Shown piece by piece: positions 24,668 through 34,158 of a stretch of DNA of 64,000 nt (position 1 is its first letter; every line of letters starts with the position of its first letter). The notes under the pieces were generated by a model. The model searched no databases and had not been told where the DNA came from. It saw nothing but the letters and a program-made list of their open reading frames with translations. Source of the DNA: Microbispora bryophytorum (GTDB lineage: Bacteria; Actinomycetota; Actinomycetes; Streptosporangiales; Streptosporangiaceae); the NCBI RefSeq assembly GCF_006874465.1, contig NZ_VIRL01000019.1:62001-126000 (forward strand). Direction: 5' to 3'. The translations under genes were made by a program, and so were the position numbers.

Positions 24668-27604
24668 ATGACAGTCGATCAGCCTATGTTCAGCGTCCTT
24701 GGTCCCCTGGAGGTCCGCCTGCCGGGCACGGCGCCACGGCTCGGCGGCCGCAAACCCCGCATGCTCCTGGCCACCCTCCTCCTCCACGCCGGCCACACGG
24801 TCGGCGGCGACGAACTCGCCGAGGTGCTGTGGCCGGACCACCGGCCGCGCTCGACCGCGGCCAACCTCCGCACGTACGCGAGCGCGCTGCGCGCCGAGCT
24901 CGGGCAGGCCCCGGCCCGCATCCGGGCCCTCGGGGCGGGGTACGCGATCGAGGTGCCGCCGCACGAGCTCGACCTGCTGCTGTTCGAGGAGCGGGTGGCC
25001 GCCGCGCGGGAGTGCCGGGCGCGGGGCCGGCCGGGCGAGGCGGCCGACCTGCTGGCTCGGGCGCTGGAGCTGTGGCAGGGCGTCCCGCTGTCCGACCTCC
25101 CCGGCAGCCCGCTGTGGGACCGCCGGCTCGAACGGCTCGCCCAGGCGCGGCTGCGCGCCGCCGAAGACCTGGTCGAGCTGCTCATAGCGGCCGGGGAGTA
25201 CGGCGAGGCGGTCGGGGAGCTGCGGGCGCTGCTCGCCGACCATCCCTTCCGCGAGGATCTGTGGCGCAGGCTCATGCTGGCGCTGCACTGGTCGGGGCGG
25301 CAGGGCGAGGCGCTGCAGGCCTTCGCGACGGTCCGCGAACACCTCGTGACCGAACTCGGCATCGAGCCCGGCCCCGAGCTGCGCCGGGCGCACGAGGCCG
25401 TGCTCGCCGGGGAGCCGCCCCCGCGACCGTCCGCCCCGCCCGGTCTCCCCACCGAGCCCGCACGCGCCACCGCGTCCGGTCCTCCCGGCGGCGCGTCCGC
25501 GCCGCATGGCGCGCCGGTCTTCGGCCCGGCCCTGGTCGTGCCGCGTCAGCTGCCGCCCGACCTGGTGGACTTCACCGGGCGGGCCGTCGAGGTGGCGGCG
25601 CTGAGCCGGGCGCTCGCCCCCGGCGGGGTCGCCGTCGTCACCGGGCCGCCGGGCGTCGGCAAGACCGCGCTCGCGGTGCGGTGCGCGCACGCCGTCCGCG
25701 AGGCCTACCCCCACGGCCAGCTCTTCCTGTCGCTGGGCGGCACCGCCTGGTCGCCGGCCGAGCCGGGGGAGCTGCTGGCCGAGGCGTTGCGCGCGCTGGG
25801 TGCGGCCGAGCCGCTGCCGCCCACGGTGCACGAGCGCGCCGCGCTCTACCGCACCCTGCTGGCCGAACGTCCGATGCTGGTCGTGCTCGACGACGCGGCG
25901 GGCGCCGCGCAGGTGGGGCCGATGCTGCCGGGCGGCGGCAGCGCCGTCGTCGTGACCGGCAGGCGCCGCATCACCGAACTGCCCGGCGCCGCGCGGATCG
26001 ACCTGGACGTCCTGCCACAGGCGGAGGCGCTGAGGCTGCTGACGGCGATCGTGGGCGGGGAGCGGCTGGAGCGGGAGCCGGAGGAGGCCGCCGCCATCGT
26101 GCGGGCCTGCGGCCGGCTGCCGCTCGCGATCCGGGTGGCCGGGGCCCGGCTCGCCGCCCGTCCCGGCTGGTCGCCTGCCGTGCTGCGGCGGCGGCTCGAC
26201 GACGAGACGGCCCGGCTCGCCGAGTTGCGGGCCGGCGACCTGGAGGTGCGGGCGTCCTTCGACCGCAGCTACCGCCTGCTGCCGGACGACGCCGCGCGCA
26301 CGTTCCGCGCGCTCGGCCTGCTCGGCACCCGGCCGCTGCCCGGCTGGGTGGTCGACGCCGTGCTCGACCGGCATCGCAGCGACGACGTGACCGACGTGCT
26401 GGTCGACGCCAACCTGCTGCGCCCGGTGGGGACCGACCTCCTCGGCCAGCCCCGCTACCGGCTGCCCGACCTGCTGCGCGTCGACGCCAGGGACAAGGCG
26501 GGCGGGGTGGACATGCCGGCGCTGGCGCGCGTGGTCGCGGGCTGGACGGCCGCCGCCGAACACGCCACGGCCCGCCTGCCCACCACGGTCTTCCGGCTGA
26601 CCTCGCCCGCCGCCCGGCGCTGGCGGCTGCCCGAAGACGCCCTGCGCCGGGTCGCCGCCGACCCGGTCACCTGGTTCGGCGCCGAGCACGAGACCCTGGT
26701 CGAGGCCGTACGGCTGGCCGCGGAGGCGGGGCTGGCCGGCGCCGCCTGGGGCCTGGCGGCGGCGCTCGTGCCCTACTTCGACCTGCGCTGTCACCTCGGC
26801 CCCTGGGAGGAGACCCACCGGGTCGCACTGGAGGCCGCCCGCACCGCCGGAGACCGGGCGGGCGAGGCCGCGATGCTGCGGGGGCTCGGCCAGGTGGCCC
26901 TCTACCGGGACAGGTACGTCCAGGCGGCCGGCATGTTCCGCCGGTCCCGGGCGATCTTCCGCTCGCTCGGGGACGTCAGGGGCGAGGCGGTCTCGGTCTG
27001 CGGGCTGGGCGCGGCCGGCCAGTTCCGGGGCGACCAGGCCGCCGCCTCCCGGCACTTCCGCAGGGCCTTGGGGATGTTCGTGTCGCTGGACGACCGGTCG
27101 GGCGAGGCGTACGCCCGGCAGGCGCTCGGGCGCACCTGCCTGAGCGCGGGCGACCTGAACGGCGCCGCCGACTGGCTCGGCGGCGCGCTGCGCCTGGCGC
27201 GGGAGCTCGGCGACGCCCACAGGGAGGGCTGCGTGTCGCTTCAGATCGGCCGCCTGCACGACCTCGCCGGGGAGACCGGGCGGGCGATGCGGGCCCAGGG
27301 CCGGGCGCTGACGATATTCGAGGGCTTCGGCGACCGCCACTGCGCGGCGTACGCGATGCAGGGCCTGGGCGGGCTCCAGGCGGCAAGGGGCGACTGGCGG
27401 CACGGCTCGGCCCGGCTGGAGAGCTCACTGGCGATCTTCCGGCAGCTCGGCGACCGGAGCGGCGAGGCGGCCACCCGGCGGCTGCTCGGCGAGCTGCACC
27501 GCTCGTCCGGGCGTCGCGCGCTCGCCCGGGGCTACCTCCACGCGGTCACGTCCCGGCAGGTGGTGGAGGACACGGTGCCTCACACGGTGATTTCTCATGA
27601 TTAG
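24668..27604 (+). CDS. AfsR/SARP-family transcriptional regulator with NB-ARC and TPR domains
   Basis: A 978-residue regulator. N-terminal OmpR-like winged helix (MFSVLGPLEVRLPG to about residue 95), bacterial activation domain BTAD (to ~250), NB-ARC ATPase with P-loop VTGPPGVGKTALA (about 322-334) and MLVVLDDA Walker B, then C-terminal TPR repeats of the type AIFRSLGDVRGEA (from about 740). Such proteins activate secondary metabolism or development after phosphorylation or ATP binding. It is divergent from the cell-wall hydrolase pair and ends 29 bp before the formate dehydrogenase start, so it may control either. Confidence 0.9.
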   Translation: MTVDQPMFSVLGPLEVRLPGTAPRLGGRKPRMLLATLLLHAGHTVGGDELAEVLWPDHRPRSTAANLRTYASALRAELGQAPARIRALGAGYAIEVPPHELDLLLFEERVAAARECRARGRPGEAADLLARALELWQGVPLSDLPGSPLWDRRLERLAQARLRAAEDLVELLIAAGEYGEAVGELRALLADHPFREDLWRRLMLALHWSGRQGEALQAFATVREHLVTELGIEPGPELRRAHEAVLAGEPPPRPSAPPGLPTEPARATASGPPGGASAPHGAPVFGPALVVPRQLPPDLVDFTGRAVEVAALSRALAPGGVAVVTGPPGVGKTALAVRCAHAVREAYPHGQLFLSLGGTAWSPAEPGELLAEALRALGAAEPLPPTVHERAALYRTLLAERPMLVVLDDAAGAAQVGPMLPGGGSAVVVTGRRRITELPGAARIDLDVLPQAEALRLLTAIVGGERLEREPEEAAAIVRACGRLPLAIRVAGARLAARPGWSPAVLRRRLDDETARLAELRAGDLEVRASFDRSYRLLPDDAARTFRALGLLGTRPLPGWVVDAVLDRHRSDDVTDVLVDANLLRPVGTDLLGQPRYRLPDLLRVDARDKAGGVDMPALARVVAGWTAAAEHATARLPTTVFRLTSPAARRWRLPEDALRRVAADPVTWFGAEHETLVEAVRLAAEAGLAGAAWGLAAALVPYFDLRCHLGPWEETHRVALEAARTAGDRAGEAAMLRGLGQVALYRDRYVQAAGMFRRSRAIFRSLGDVRGEAVSVCGLGAAGQFRGDQAAASRHFRRALGMFVSLDDRSGEAYARQALGRTCLSAGDLNGAADWLGGALRLARELGDAHREGCVSLQIGRLHDLAGETGRAMRAQGRALTIFEGFGDRHCAAYAMQGLGGLQAARGDWRHGSARLESSLAIFRQLGDRSGEAATRRLLGELHRSSGRRALARGYLHAVTSRQVVEDTVPHTVISHD

Positions 27605-27633
27605 ACCGTCGTGACCGGGGCATCAGAGGCGTC

Positions 27634-30600
27634 GTGGGTGGTGGATGGCTCTCCCGCTGGCCGGTGATCCGGCAGCTCAAGGGAGAGGACGGCAGAGGGC
27701 GGGCGGCGCGCTCGGCGCGTACGGACGCCCTGCGGCCCCGGGTCGAGGACGCCGACACCGTCGCGCGTTCCGTCTGTCCCTACTGCGCCGTGGGCTGCGG
27801 CCAGCTCGTCTACGTCAAGGACGGCAAGGTCACCCAGATCGAGGGCGACCCCGGCTCGCCGATCTCCCGCGGGCGGCTGTGCCCGAAGGGAGCGGCCAGC
27901 AAGCAGCTCGTCACCCACCCCGGCCGCCAGACCAAGGTCCTCTACCGCAGGCCGTACGGCACCGAGTGGGAGCCGCTCGACCTCGAGACCGCGATGGACA
28001 TGATCGCCGACCGGGTCGTGCGGACCCGGCGCGAGACCTGGCAGCAGACGCACGAGGGGCACGAGGTCAGGAGGACTCTGGGCATCGCCGGCCTGGGCGG
28101 GGCGACGCTCGACAACGAAGAGAACTACCTGATGAAGAAGCTCTACACCGCCCTCGGCGCGATCCAGGTCGAGAACCAGGCGCGCATATGACACTCCTCC
28201 ACCGTCCCCGGTCTGGGGACCAGCTTCGGGCGTGGCGGCGCGACCCAGTATCAGCAGGATCTGGCCAACGCTGACTGCATCGTCATCCAGGGCTCCAACA
28301 TGGCCGAGTGCCATCCGGTGGGGTACCAGTGGGTGATGGAGGCCCGTGCGCGCGGCGCGAAGGTCTTCCACGTCGACCCGCGCTTCAGCCGCACCAGCGC
28401 GACCGTCGACAGGTATCTCGCGATCCGCGCCGGCACCGACATCGTGCTGCTCGGCGCACTGATCAACTATGTGCTGTCGAACGGGCTCGACTTCCGTGAG
28501 TACGTCCTCGCGTACACGAACGCCGCGACGCTGGTGAACGGCGACTTCCGCGACACCGAGGACCTCGACGGCCTGTTCTCCGGCTTCGACGAGGAGACCG
28601 GCAGGTACGACCCGTCGACCTGGGCGTACGAGGGCGACGTGCCCGAGGAGGAGGAGCCGGTCGAGGGCGGCGGGCACCACGCGGAGGCGGCGGGGTCCGA
28701 CTCCTACGGCGCGCGCGGCGCGGGCGCGAGCGCGTCGCCGCCGAGCGACCCGACGCTGACCGACCCGCGCTGCGTCTACCAGATCCTCAAGAGGCACTAC
28801 TCCCGCTACACGCCGGAGATGGTCGAGGAGCTGTGCGGAATCCCGCCGGAGCGGTTCCACGAGCTGGCCGAGGCCGTCACCGCCAACTCGGGCCGGGAGC
28901 GGACCACGGCGTGGGTCTACTCCGTCGGCTGGACGCAGCACTCGGTCGGCGTGCAGTACATCAGGGCCGCCGCGATCCTGCAGCTGCTGCTGGGCAACAT
29001 GGGCAGGCCGGGCGGCGGCATCATGGCGCTGCGCGGGCACGCGAGCATCCAGGGCTCCACCGACATCCCGACGCTTTTCAACCTGCTGCCGGGATACATC
29101 GCGATGCCGCACGCCCACCGGCACGACGGCCTCGACCACTATCTGGAACAGGAGGGCGCCGACACCGGCTGGTGGGGCAACCGGCGGGCGTACGTCGTCA
29201 GCCTGCTCAAGGCGTGGTGGGGCGACGCGGCGACGGAGGACAACGACTACCGCTTCGACTACCTGCCGCGGCTCACCGGCGACCACGGCCACTACGCGAC
29301 CGTGATGGGCCAGATCGACGGCACGGTCAAGGGTTACTTCGTCGTGGGCGAGAACCCGGCCGTCGGCTCGGCCAACGGCAAGGCGCAGCGCCTCGGCCTG
29401 GCCAACCTCGACTGGCTGGTGGTCCGCGACCTCATGCTGGTGGAGACCGCGACGTTCTGGAAGGACGCGCCGGAGATCGAGACGGGCGAGCTGCGGACCG
29501 GGGAGATCGGCACCGAGGTCTTCTTCCTGCCGGCCGCGAGCCACGTGGAGAAGGAGGGCACGTTCACCAACACCCAGCGGCTGCTGCAGTGGCGGGAGAA
29601 GGCCCTCGACCCGCCGGACGACTGCCGCAGCGACCTGTGGTTCTACTACCACCTCGGCAAGCGGATCAGGCAGCGGCTCGGCGACGACGAGATCGACCGG
29701 CCGGTGACGGAGCTGACCTGGGACTACCCGGAGATCGGCGCGCAGCGTGACCCCGACGCCGCGGCCGTCCTGCGCGAGATCAACGGCACCGCCGCCGACG
29801 GCCGCCCGCTGGCGTCGCTGCGCGAGCTGAAGCCCGACGGCTCGACGAGCTGCGGCTGCTGGATCTACTGCGGGGTGTACGCCGACGGGGTCAACATGGC
29901 GGCCCGGCGCACGCCGCACACCGAGCAGGGACCCGTCGCGCTCGAATGGGGCTGGGCCTGGCCGGCCAACCGGCGCATCCTCTACAACCGCGCCTCGGCC
30001 GACCCGCAGGGCCGCCCGTGGAGCGAGCGGAAGAAGTACGTCTACTGGGACGGGACCAAATGGACCGGACCCGACGTGCCGGACTTCGAGGAGGACAAGG
30101 CGCCGGACTACCGGCCACAGGAAGGGGCCAGGGCGCAGGACGCGCTGGCCGGCACCGACCCGTTCATCATGCAGTCGGACGGCAGGGGCTGGCTGTTCGT
30201 CCCGTCGGGCCTGGCCGACGGGCCGCTGCCCACGCACTACGAGCCGCACGAGTCGCCGGTGCGCAACGCGCTGTACGGACAGCAGGCCAACCCGGCCCGC
30301 CGGACCATCGACCGCCCGGAGAACCCGTACAACCCGGCGCTGTCGCCCCGGTTCCCGTACGTCTACACGACGAGCAGGCTCACCGAGCACCACACGACGG
30401 GCGCCATGAGCAGGCCCCTGCCCTACCTCGCGGAGCTGCAGCCGGAGGCGTTCTGCGAGGTGTCCCGGGAGATGGCGGAGGAGATCGGGCTGGAGAACGG
30501 CGACTGGGCGACGATCGTCACCGCGCGGGCCGCGATCGAGCTGCGCGTGCTCGTGACCGGCCGCGTACGGCCCCTGCGCCTGAACGGGAAGGTCGTCCAC

Positions 30601-30801
30601 CAGATCGTCATGCCGTACCACTGGGGATACAGCAGCGGTGGGGTCGTCACCGGGGACGTCGTCAACGACCTGCCGTCGATCGTGCTCGACCCGAACGTCT
30701 ACATCCAGGAGAGCAAGGCCGGCACCTGTGACGTCCTGCCGGGGCGGCGCCCGCGCGGCCGGGCCCTGCTCGACCTGATCGAGAGGTATCGCGATGGCTG
30801 A
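27634..30801 (+). CDS. fdhA: Selenocysteine-containing formate dehydrogenase, catalytic subunit
   Basis: Oxidises formate to CO2 at a molybdopterin (Mo/W-bisPGD) centre. The reading frame crosses one TGA at 28189-28191 and stays in phase for 1055 residues, with Sec186 in the context NQARI-Sec-HSSTV, the conserved position of the catalytic Sec/Cys. An N-terminal 4Fe-4S site has C48, C51, C55 and C83 (CPYCAVGCG, RLCPKG). Molybdopterin-binding segments and the dinucleotide-binding C-terminal domain (LTEHHTTGAMSR) follow. A SECIS-like hairpin lies just after the TGA. GTG 27634 matches family N-termini (WLSRWPVIRQL). Overlaps the beta subunit by 8 bp. selA, selB, selD and tRNA-Sec are in the same window. 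Confidence 0.95.
28189..28225 (+). promoter_or_regulatory. Selenocysteine codon and SECIS-like element
   Basis: TGA at 28189-28191 followed 12 nt later by GTCCCC (28204-28209), loop GGTCT, GGGGAC (28215-28220). The GGUCU apical loop and spacing match the Escherichia coli fdhF SECIS, whose loop is contacted by SelB. The element is translated as part of the protein. Confidence 0.9.
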
Positions 30802-31546
30802 GCAGCGGATGGGCTTCTTCACCGACACGACCGTCTGCATCGGCTGCAAGGCCTGCGAGGTGGCCTGCAAGGAGTGGAACGACGTGCCCGACGACGGGTT
30901 CGTGTTCCGGGCCACCTCCTACGACAACACCGGCGCGCTCGGCGCGAGCACCTGGCGGCACGTGGCGTTCGTCGAGCAGGACGGCCGGTGGCTGATGTCG
31001 TCGGACGTGTGCAAGCACTGCACCAACGCCGCCTGCCTCGACGTCTGCCCCACCGGGGCGCTGTTCCGCACCGAGTTCGACACCGTCGTCGTGCAGGCCG
31101 ACGTCTGCAACGGCTGCGGCTACTGCGTCCCCGCCTGCCCGTACGGGGTGATCGACCGCAGGGAGGACGACGGCCGGGCGTGGAAGTGCACGCTCTGCTA
31201 CGACCGGCTGCGCGGCGGCATGGAGCCCGCCTGCGCCAAGGCGTGCCCGACGAAGTCCATCCAGTTCGGGCCGCTCGACGAGCTGCGGGAGCGGGCCGCG
31301 AAACGGGTCGAACGGCTGCACGCCGAGGGCACGACGCAGGCCCGGCTGTACGGCGCGAACCCGGACGACGGGGTGGGCGGCACGGGCGCGTTCTTCCTGC
31401 TGCTGGACGAGCCGGAGACGTACGGCCTGCCGCCGGATCCCGTGGTGACCACCCGCGACCTGCCCGCGATGTGGCGCTGGGCGGGCGGCGCGGCGCTCGC
31501 CCTGGCCGCCGGTGTGGCCGCGTGCTTCGCCGGGAGGAAGCCGTGA
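30794..31546 (+). CDS. fdhB: Formate dehydrogenase Fe-S (beta) subunit
   Basis: A 250-residue electron-transfer subunit with four 4Fe-4S cluster motifs: CIGCKACEVAC (C15-C25), CKHCTNAACLDVCP, CNGCGYCVPACP, and CTLCYDRLRGGMEPACAKACP. A single C-terminal membrane helix (MWRWAGGAALALAAGVAACF) anchors it. It would pass electrons from the Mo/Fe-S subunit to the membrane partner. The ATG overlaps the fdhA stop by 8 bp. Confidence 0.95.
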   Translation: MAEQRMGFFTDTTVCIGCKACEVACKEWNDVPDDGFVFRATSYDNTGALGASTWRHVAFVEQDGRWLMSSDVCKHCTNAACLDVCPTGALFRTEFDTVVVQADVCNGCGYCVPACPYGVIDRREDDGRAWKCTLCYDRLRGGMEPACAKACPTKSIQFGPLDELRERAAKRVERLHAEGTTQARLYGANPDDGVGGTGAFFLLLDEPETYGLPPDPVVTTRDLPAMWRWAGGAALALAAGVAACFAGRKP

Positions 31547-31568
31547 TCGTTTCTGTGGGGAGGACCTG

Positions 31569-32504
31569 ATGCCGAGGCGCCGGGACGAGATGGTGCCGGA
31601 CGCCGAGTTCCGGTCCTACTACGGCCAGCCGGTCATCAAACAGCCCATCTGGCACGAACCCCACATGCCGGCGTACCTCTATCTGGGCGGGCTGTCCGGC
31701 GCGGCGGGCGCGATGGCGGCGGCCGCCCGCCTCACCGGGCGGGATCGGCTGGAACTGGCCGCCCGGATGACCGCCTTCGCCGGGGCGAGCGCCGGTGCGG
31801 TCTTCCTCGTGGCCGAGCTGGGCCGTCCCGAGCGCTTCCTGAACATGCTGCGCGTGTTCAAGCTCACCTCGCCGATGAGCGTCGGCTCATGGACGCTGGC
31901 CGCTCACAGCGGGCTGACCGGCGTCGCGGCGGGTTCGGCGGTGACCGGCCTGCTGACCCCGGCGGGCGACGCCGCGTCGGTGGCGAGCGGCCTGAGCGGC
32001 CTGGCGATGGCGACGTACACGGCCGTCCTTCTCGCCGACACCGCCGTGCCGTCGTGGCACGAGGGGATGCGGGAGCTGCCGTTCCTGTTCTCGGGGAGCG
32101 CGCTCGCCTCCGCGGGTGCGGCCCTGATGCTGACCACGCCCCGGGCCCAGGCCGGGCCCGCCCGCGCCGCGGCGGCGGCGGGCGCCGTGGCCGAGGTCGT
32201 CGCCGGCGGGCTGATGGAGCGCCGCCTCGGTCTCGTCGGCGAGCCGTACCGCACGGGCAGGGCGGGCAGACTCATGCGGGCCTCCCGCGTGCTCACCCTC
32301 GGCGGCGGCCTGCTCGCCACGGTCGCCGGGCGCAGCCGGGCCCTCACCGCGCTGTCCGGGCTCGCGATCACCGCCGGCGCCCTGTGCACCCGGTTCGGCG
32401 TGCTGGAGGCGGGCCGGGCCTCGGCCATGGACCCCAGGTACACCGTCGTGCCACAACGCGACCGCCTCGACGCCGGCCACCCCGCCTCCGCCCCCGGCCG
32501 CTGA
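31569..32504 (+). CDS. NrfD/PsrC-type membrane subunit of formate dehydrogenase
   Basis: A 311-residue membrane protein with about eight hydrophobic helices, without the bis-His pattern of cytochrome-b FDH gamma subunits. Sequence (QPIWHEPHMPAYLYLGGLSG, FLVAELGRPERFLNMLRVF) fits the NrfD family, which links periplasmic or cytoplasmic redox modules to the quinone pool. ATG 31569 has GGGGAGG upstream and lies 22 bp after fdhB, completing a three-gene operon. Confidence 0.85.
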   Translation: MPRRRDEMVPDAEFRSYYGQPVIKQPIWHEPHMPAYLYLGGLSGAAGAMAAAARLTGRDRLELAARMTAFAGASAGAVFLVAELGRPERFLNMLRVFKLTSPMSVGSWTLAAHSGLTGVAAGSAVTGLLTPAGDAASVASGLSGLAMATYTAVLLADTAVPSWHEGMRELPFLFSGSALASAGAALMLTTPRAQAGPARAAAAAGAVAEVVAGGLMERRLGLVGEPYRTGRAGRLMRASRVLTLGGGLLATVAGRSRALTALSGLAITAGALCTRFGVLEAGRASAMDPRYTVVPQRDRLDAGHPASAPGR

Positions 32505-32565
32505 AAAGGGTTCGAGAAACGATCGACGAGCTTGGTAACGTGCCGGTGACCGTGACCCGCCCGAG

Positions 32566-32687
32566 GAGGTGAGACCCATGAACGCAGGATCGATGTGGGT
32601 GCTCCCCCTTCCCATCACGGCCGGGCGATTGACATAGGTGTCGTCGGGAGCGCCTCGACAACAAGGCTCTCCCGAAAGGCAACACCT
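32566..32687 (+). promoter_or_regulatory. Leader with uORF and hairpin upstream of hydrolase 2 (copy B)
   Basis: GAGGAGGTGAGACCC precedes ATG 32578 and a 19-codon ORF ending TAG at 32635-32637 (MNAGSMWVLPLPITAGRLT). A hairpin follows, GGGAGCGCC (32646-32654) with GGCTCTCCC (32665-32673), then GAAAGG and the hydrolase GTG. Copy A at 15530-15634 has the same order, the same GAGGAGGTGAGACC block and the same hairpin ends. Confidence 0.65.
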
Positions 32688-33452
32688 GTGCACTCTCTGC
32701 AGTTCACCGCCGAGTCGTCGTCGGACGGCATGGTCGAACGCGACTTCACCGTGGGCGGCGTCCCCGGGGTTCTCTGGTCGCCGGCTCCCGGCGCCGATCG
32801 CGCGCCCCTGGTCCTGATGGGCCACGGCGGCGGTAACCACAAGAAGCATCCGGCGATGGCGGGCCGCGCACGCCTTCTCGTGACCGGCTGCGGCTTCCAT
32901 GTCGCCGTCATCGACGCGCCCGCTCACGGTGACCGGCCGCGCACCGCGCACGACGAGCAGGAGATCGCCGAGCTCTATCGGGCGAGGGCGGCGGGCGAGC
33001 CGGAAGGACCGATCGTCGTCCGCTACAACGCCCACCTGGCGGAGCTCGCCGTGCCCGAGTGGCAGGCGACCCTGGACGCGCTCCAGGAACTTCCGGAGAT
33101 CGGCGCCGACGGGCGGGTCGGCTACTTCGGCATCAACATGGGCACCGCGATCGGAATACCACTTGTGGCGATCGAACCCAGGATCACGGCCGCGGTCTTC
33201 GGCCAGCACTGGCCCGATGTCCTGGCCGAGAAGGCGAGGCGGATCACCGTCCCGATCGAGTTCGACATGCAATGGGACGACGAGCACATCCCGCGCGAGG
33301 CCGCTCTCGCGCTGTTCGACGCCTTCGCCTCAAAGGAGAAGACGTTGCACGCCAACGCGGGCAGGCATAAGGAACTGCCCAGGTTCGAGGCCGACAGCGC
33401 GGTCCGGTTCTTCGCCCGGCACCTCGGCCGAGCGGTCACCCCGCCGGCCTGA
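32688..33452 (+). CDS. Alpha/beta hydrolase paralogue with Asn at the nucleophile position
   Basis: A 254-residue paralogue of the 15635-16366 hydrolase, aligned over its length (LVLMGHGGGNHKKHP, VIDAPAHGDRPR, QWDDEHIPREA). The nucleophile elbow reads GYFGINMGTA where copy A has GYFGMSMGCG, so the catalytic Ser is Asn. The downstream acid and HKELPRFE His region look retained. It may be a non-hydrolytic binding protein or use altered chemistry. GTG 32688 is chosen at the usual distance from GAAAGG; the open frame reaches back to 32595 through the leader. Confidence 0.8.
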   Translation: MHSLQFTAESSSDGMVERDFTVGGVPGVLWSPAPGADRAPLVLMGHGGGNHKKHPAMAGRARLLVTGCGFHVAVIDAPAHGDRPRTAHDEQEIAELYRARAAGEPEGPIVVRYNAHLAELAVPEWQATLDALQELPEIGADGRVGYFGINMGTAIGIPLVAIEPRITAAVFGQHWPDVLAEKARRITVPIEFDMQWDDEHIPREAALALFDAFASKEKTLHANAGRHKELPRFEADSAVRFFARHLGRAVTPPA

Positions 33453-33505
33453 AGTACGCGGTCGCGGCGTCCGGCTCGCCGGCCGGGCGCCGCGGCAGCG
33501 GATGC

Positions 33506-33937
33506 TCAGCGCGTCTTGGGGAAAGCGGCGCGGGGCCCGGGGCCGCTGAGGATGAAGGCGACCGCGACCAGGGGCAGGACGCTCATGGCCTGCATCACGG
33601 CGTACCACGCCGGGCAGATACCGGGGATCAGGTCGACGCCGATGATCGCGATCGGCATGGTGACGCTGATGGTGCGCATACGGTCGAAGCTGCGCCGCGA
33701 TCCCTGCGACGCACGCACGATCATCCGGTGGAGCATCGGGGCGATGGCGAGCAGTATGACGGCCCGGACCCACATGAACGGGGTCTCCGTGTGATCGGCG
33801 ATCGACAGCACGGCGACCGTCGCGAGGGTGATGCCGCAGATCATGCCGGAGAGCGTGACGCACTTCTTCGCCAGGTCGAAGGCCTCTCGGGTGCGGCTGT
33901 CGTCGAGGTGTGCCGTGGCGCCGGTGATGGTGGTCAT
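33506..33937 (-). CDS. Small four-helix membrane protein
   Basis: 143 residues with a short acidic N-terminus and four hydrophobic helices (CVTLSGMICGITLATVAVLS and others). ATG 33937 has an AGGAG site; the frame beyond it is not used. No family is recognised. It is divergent from a NarL-type two-component system, so it may be a target or a membrane partner of that kinase. Confidence 0.7.
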   Translation of the reverse strand: MTTITGATAHLDDSRTREAFDLAKKCVTLSGMICGITLATVAVLSIADHTETPFMWVRAVILLAIAPMLHRMIVRASQGSRRSFDRMRTISVTMPIAIIGVDLIPGICPAWYAVMQAMSVLPLVAVAFILSGPGPRAAFPKTR

Positions 33938-34158
33938 GTCGTTTCTCCTTCTCGTCGTGGTCTCGACGCTAGGGAGCGGACGGGCGGCGCGGTATGCGTC
34001 TGGACGTACGCGGGGGTGGGGCCAGACCCACTCCGGGGGCGATCGGCTGGGCGCCGGGCTCTGTGCGGTACACAGTGGAAACATCACGCCGTACCGGCCC
34101 GGACCGGCGCATCGCCGAACACCTCGGAACCGGTGTCGTGGAGTACGAAGGAAGGCTC

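Noticed and set aside
28189-28191. Formate dehydrogenase pseudogene broken by a stop codon
   Set aside because: The TGA is at the conserved Sec position, has a SECIS-like hairpin, and selA, selB, selD and tRNA-Sec are present.
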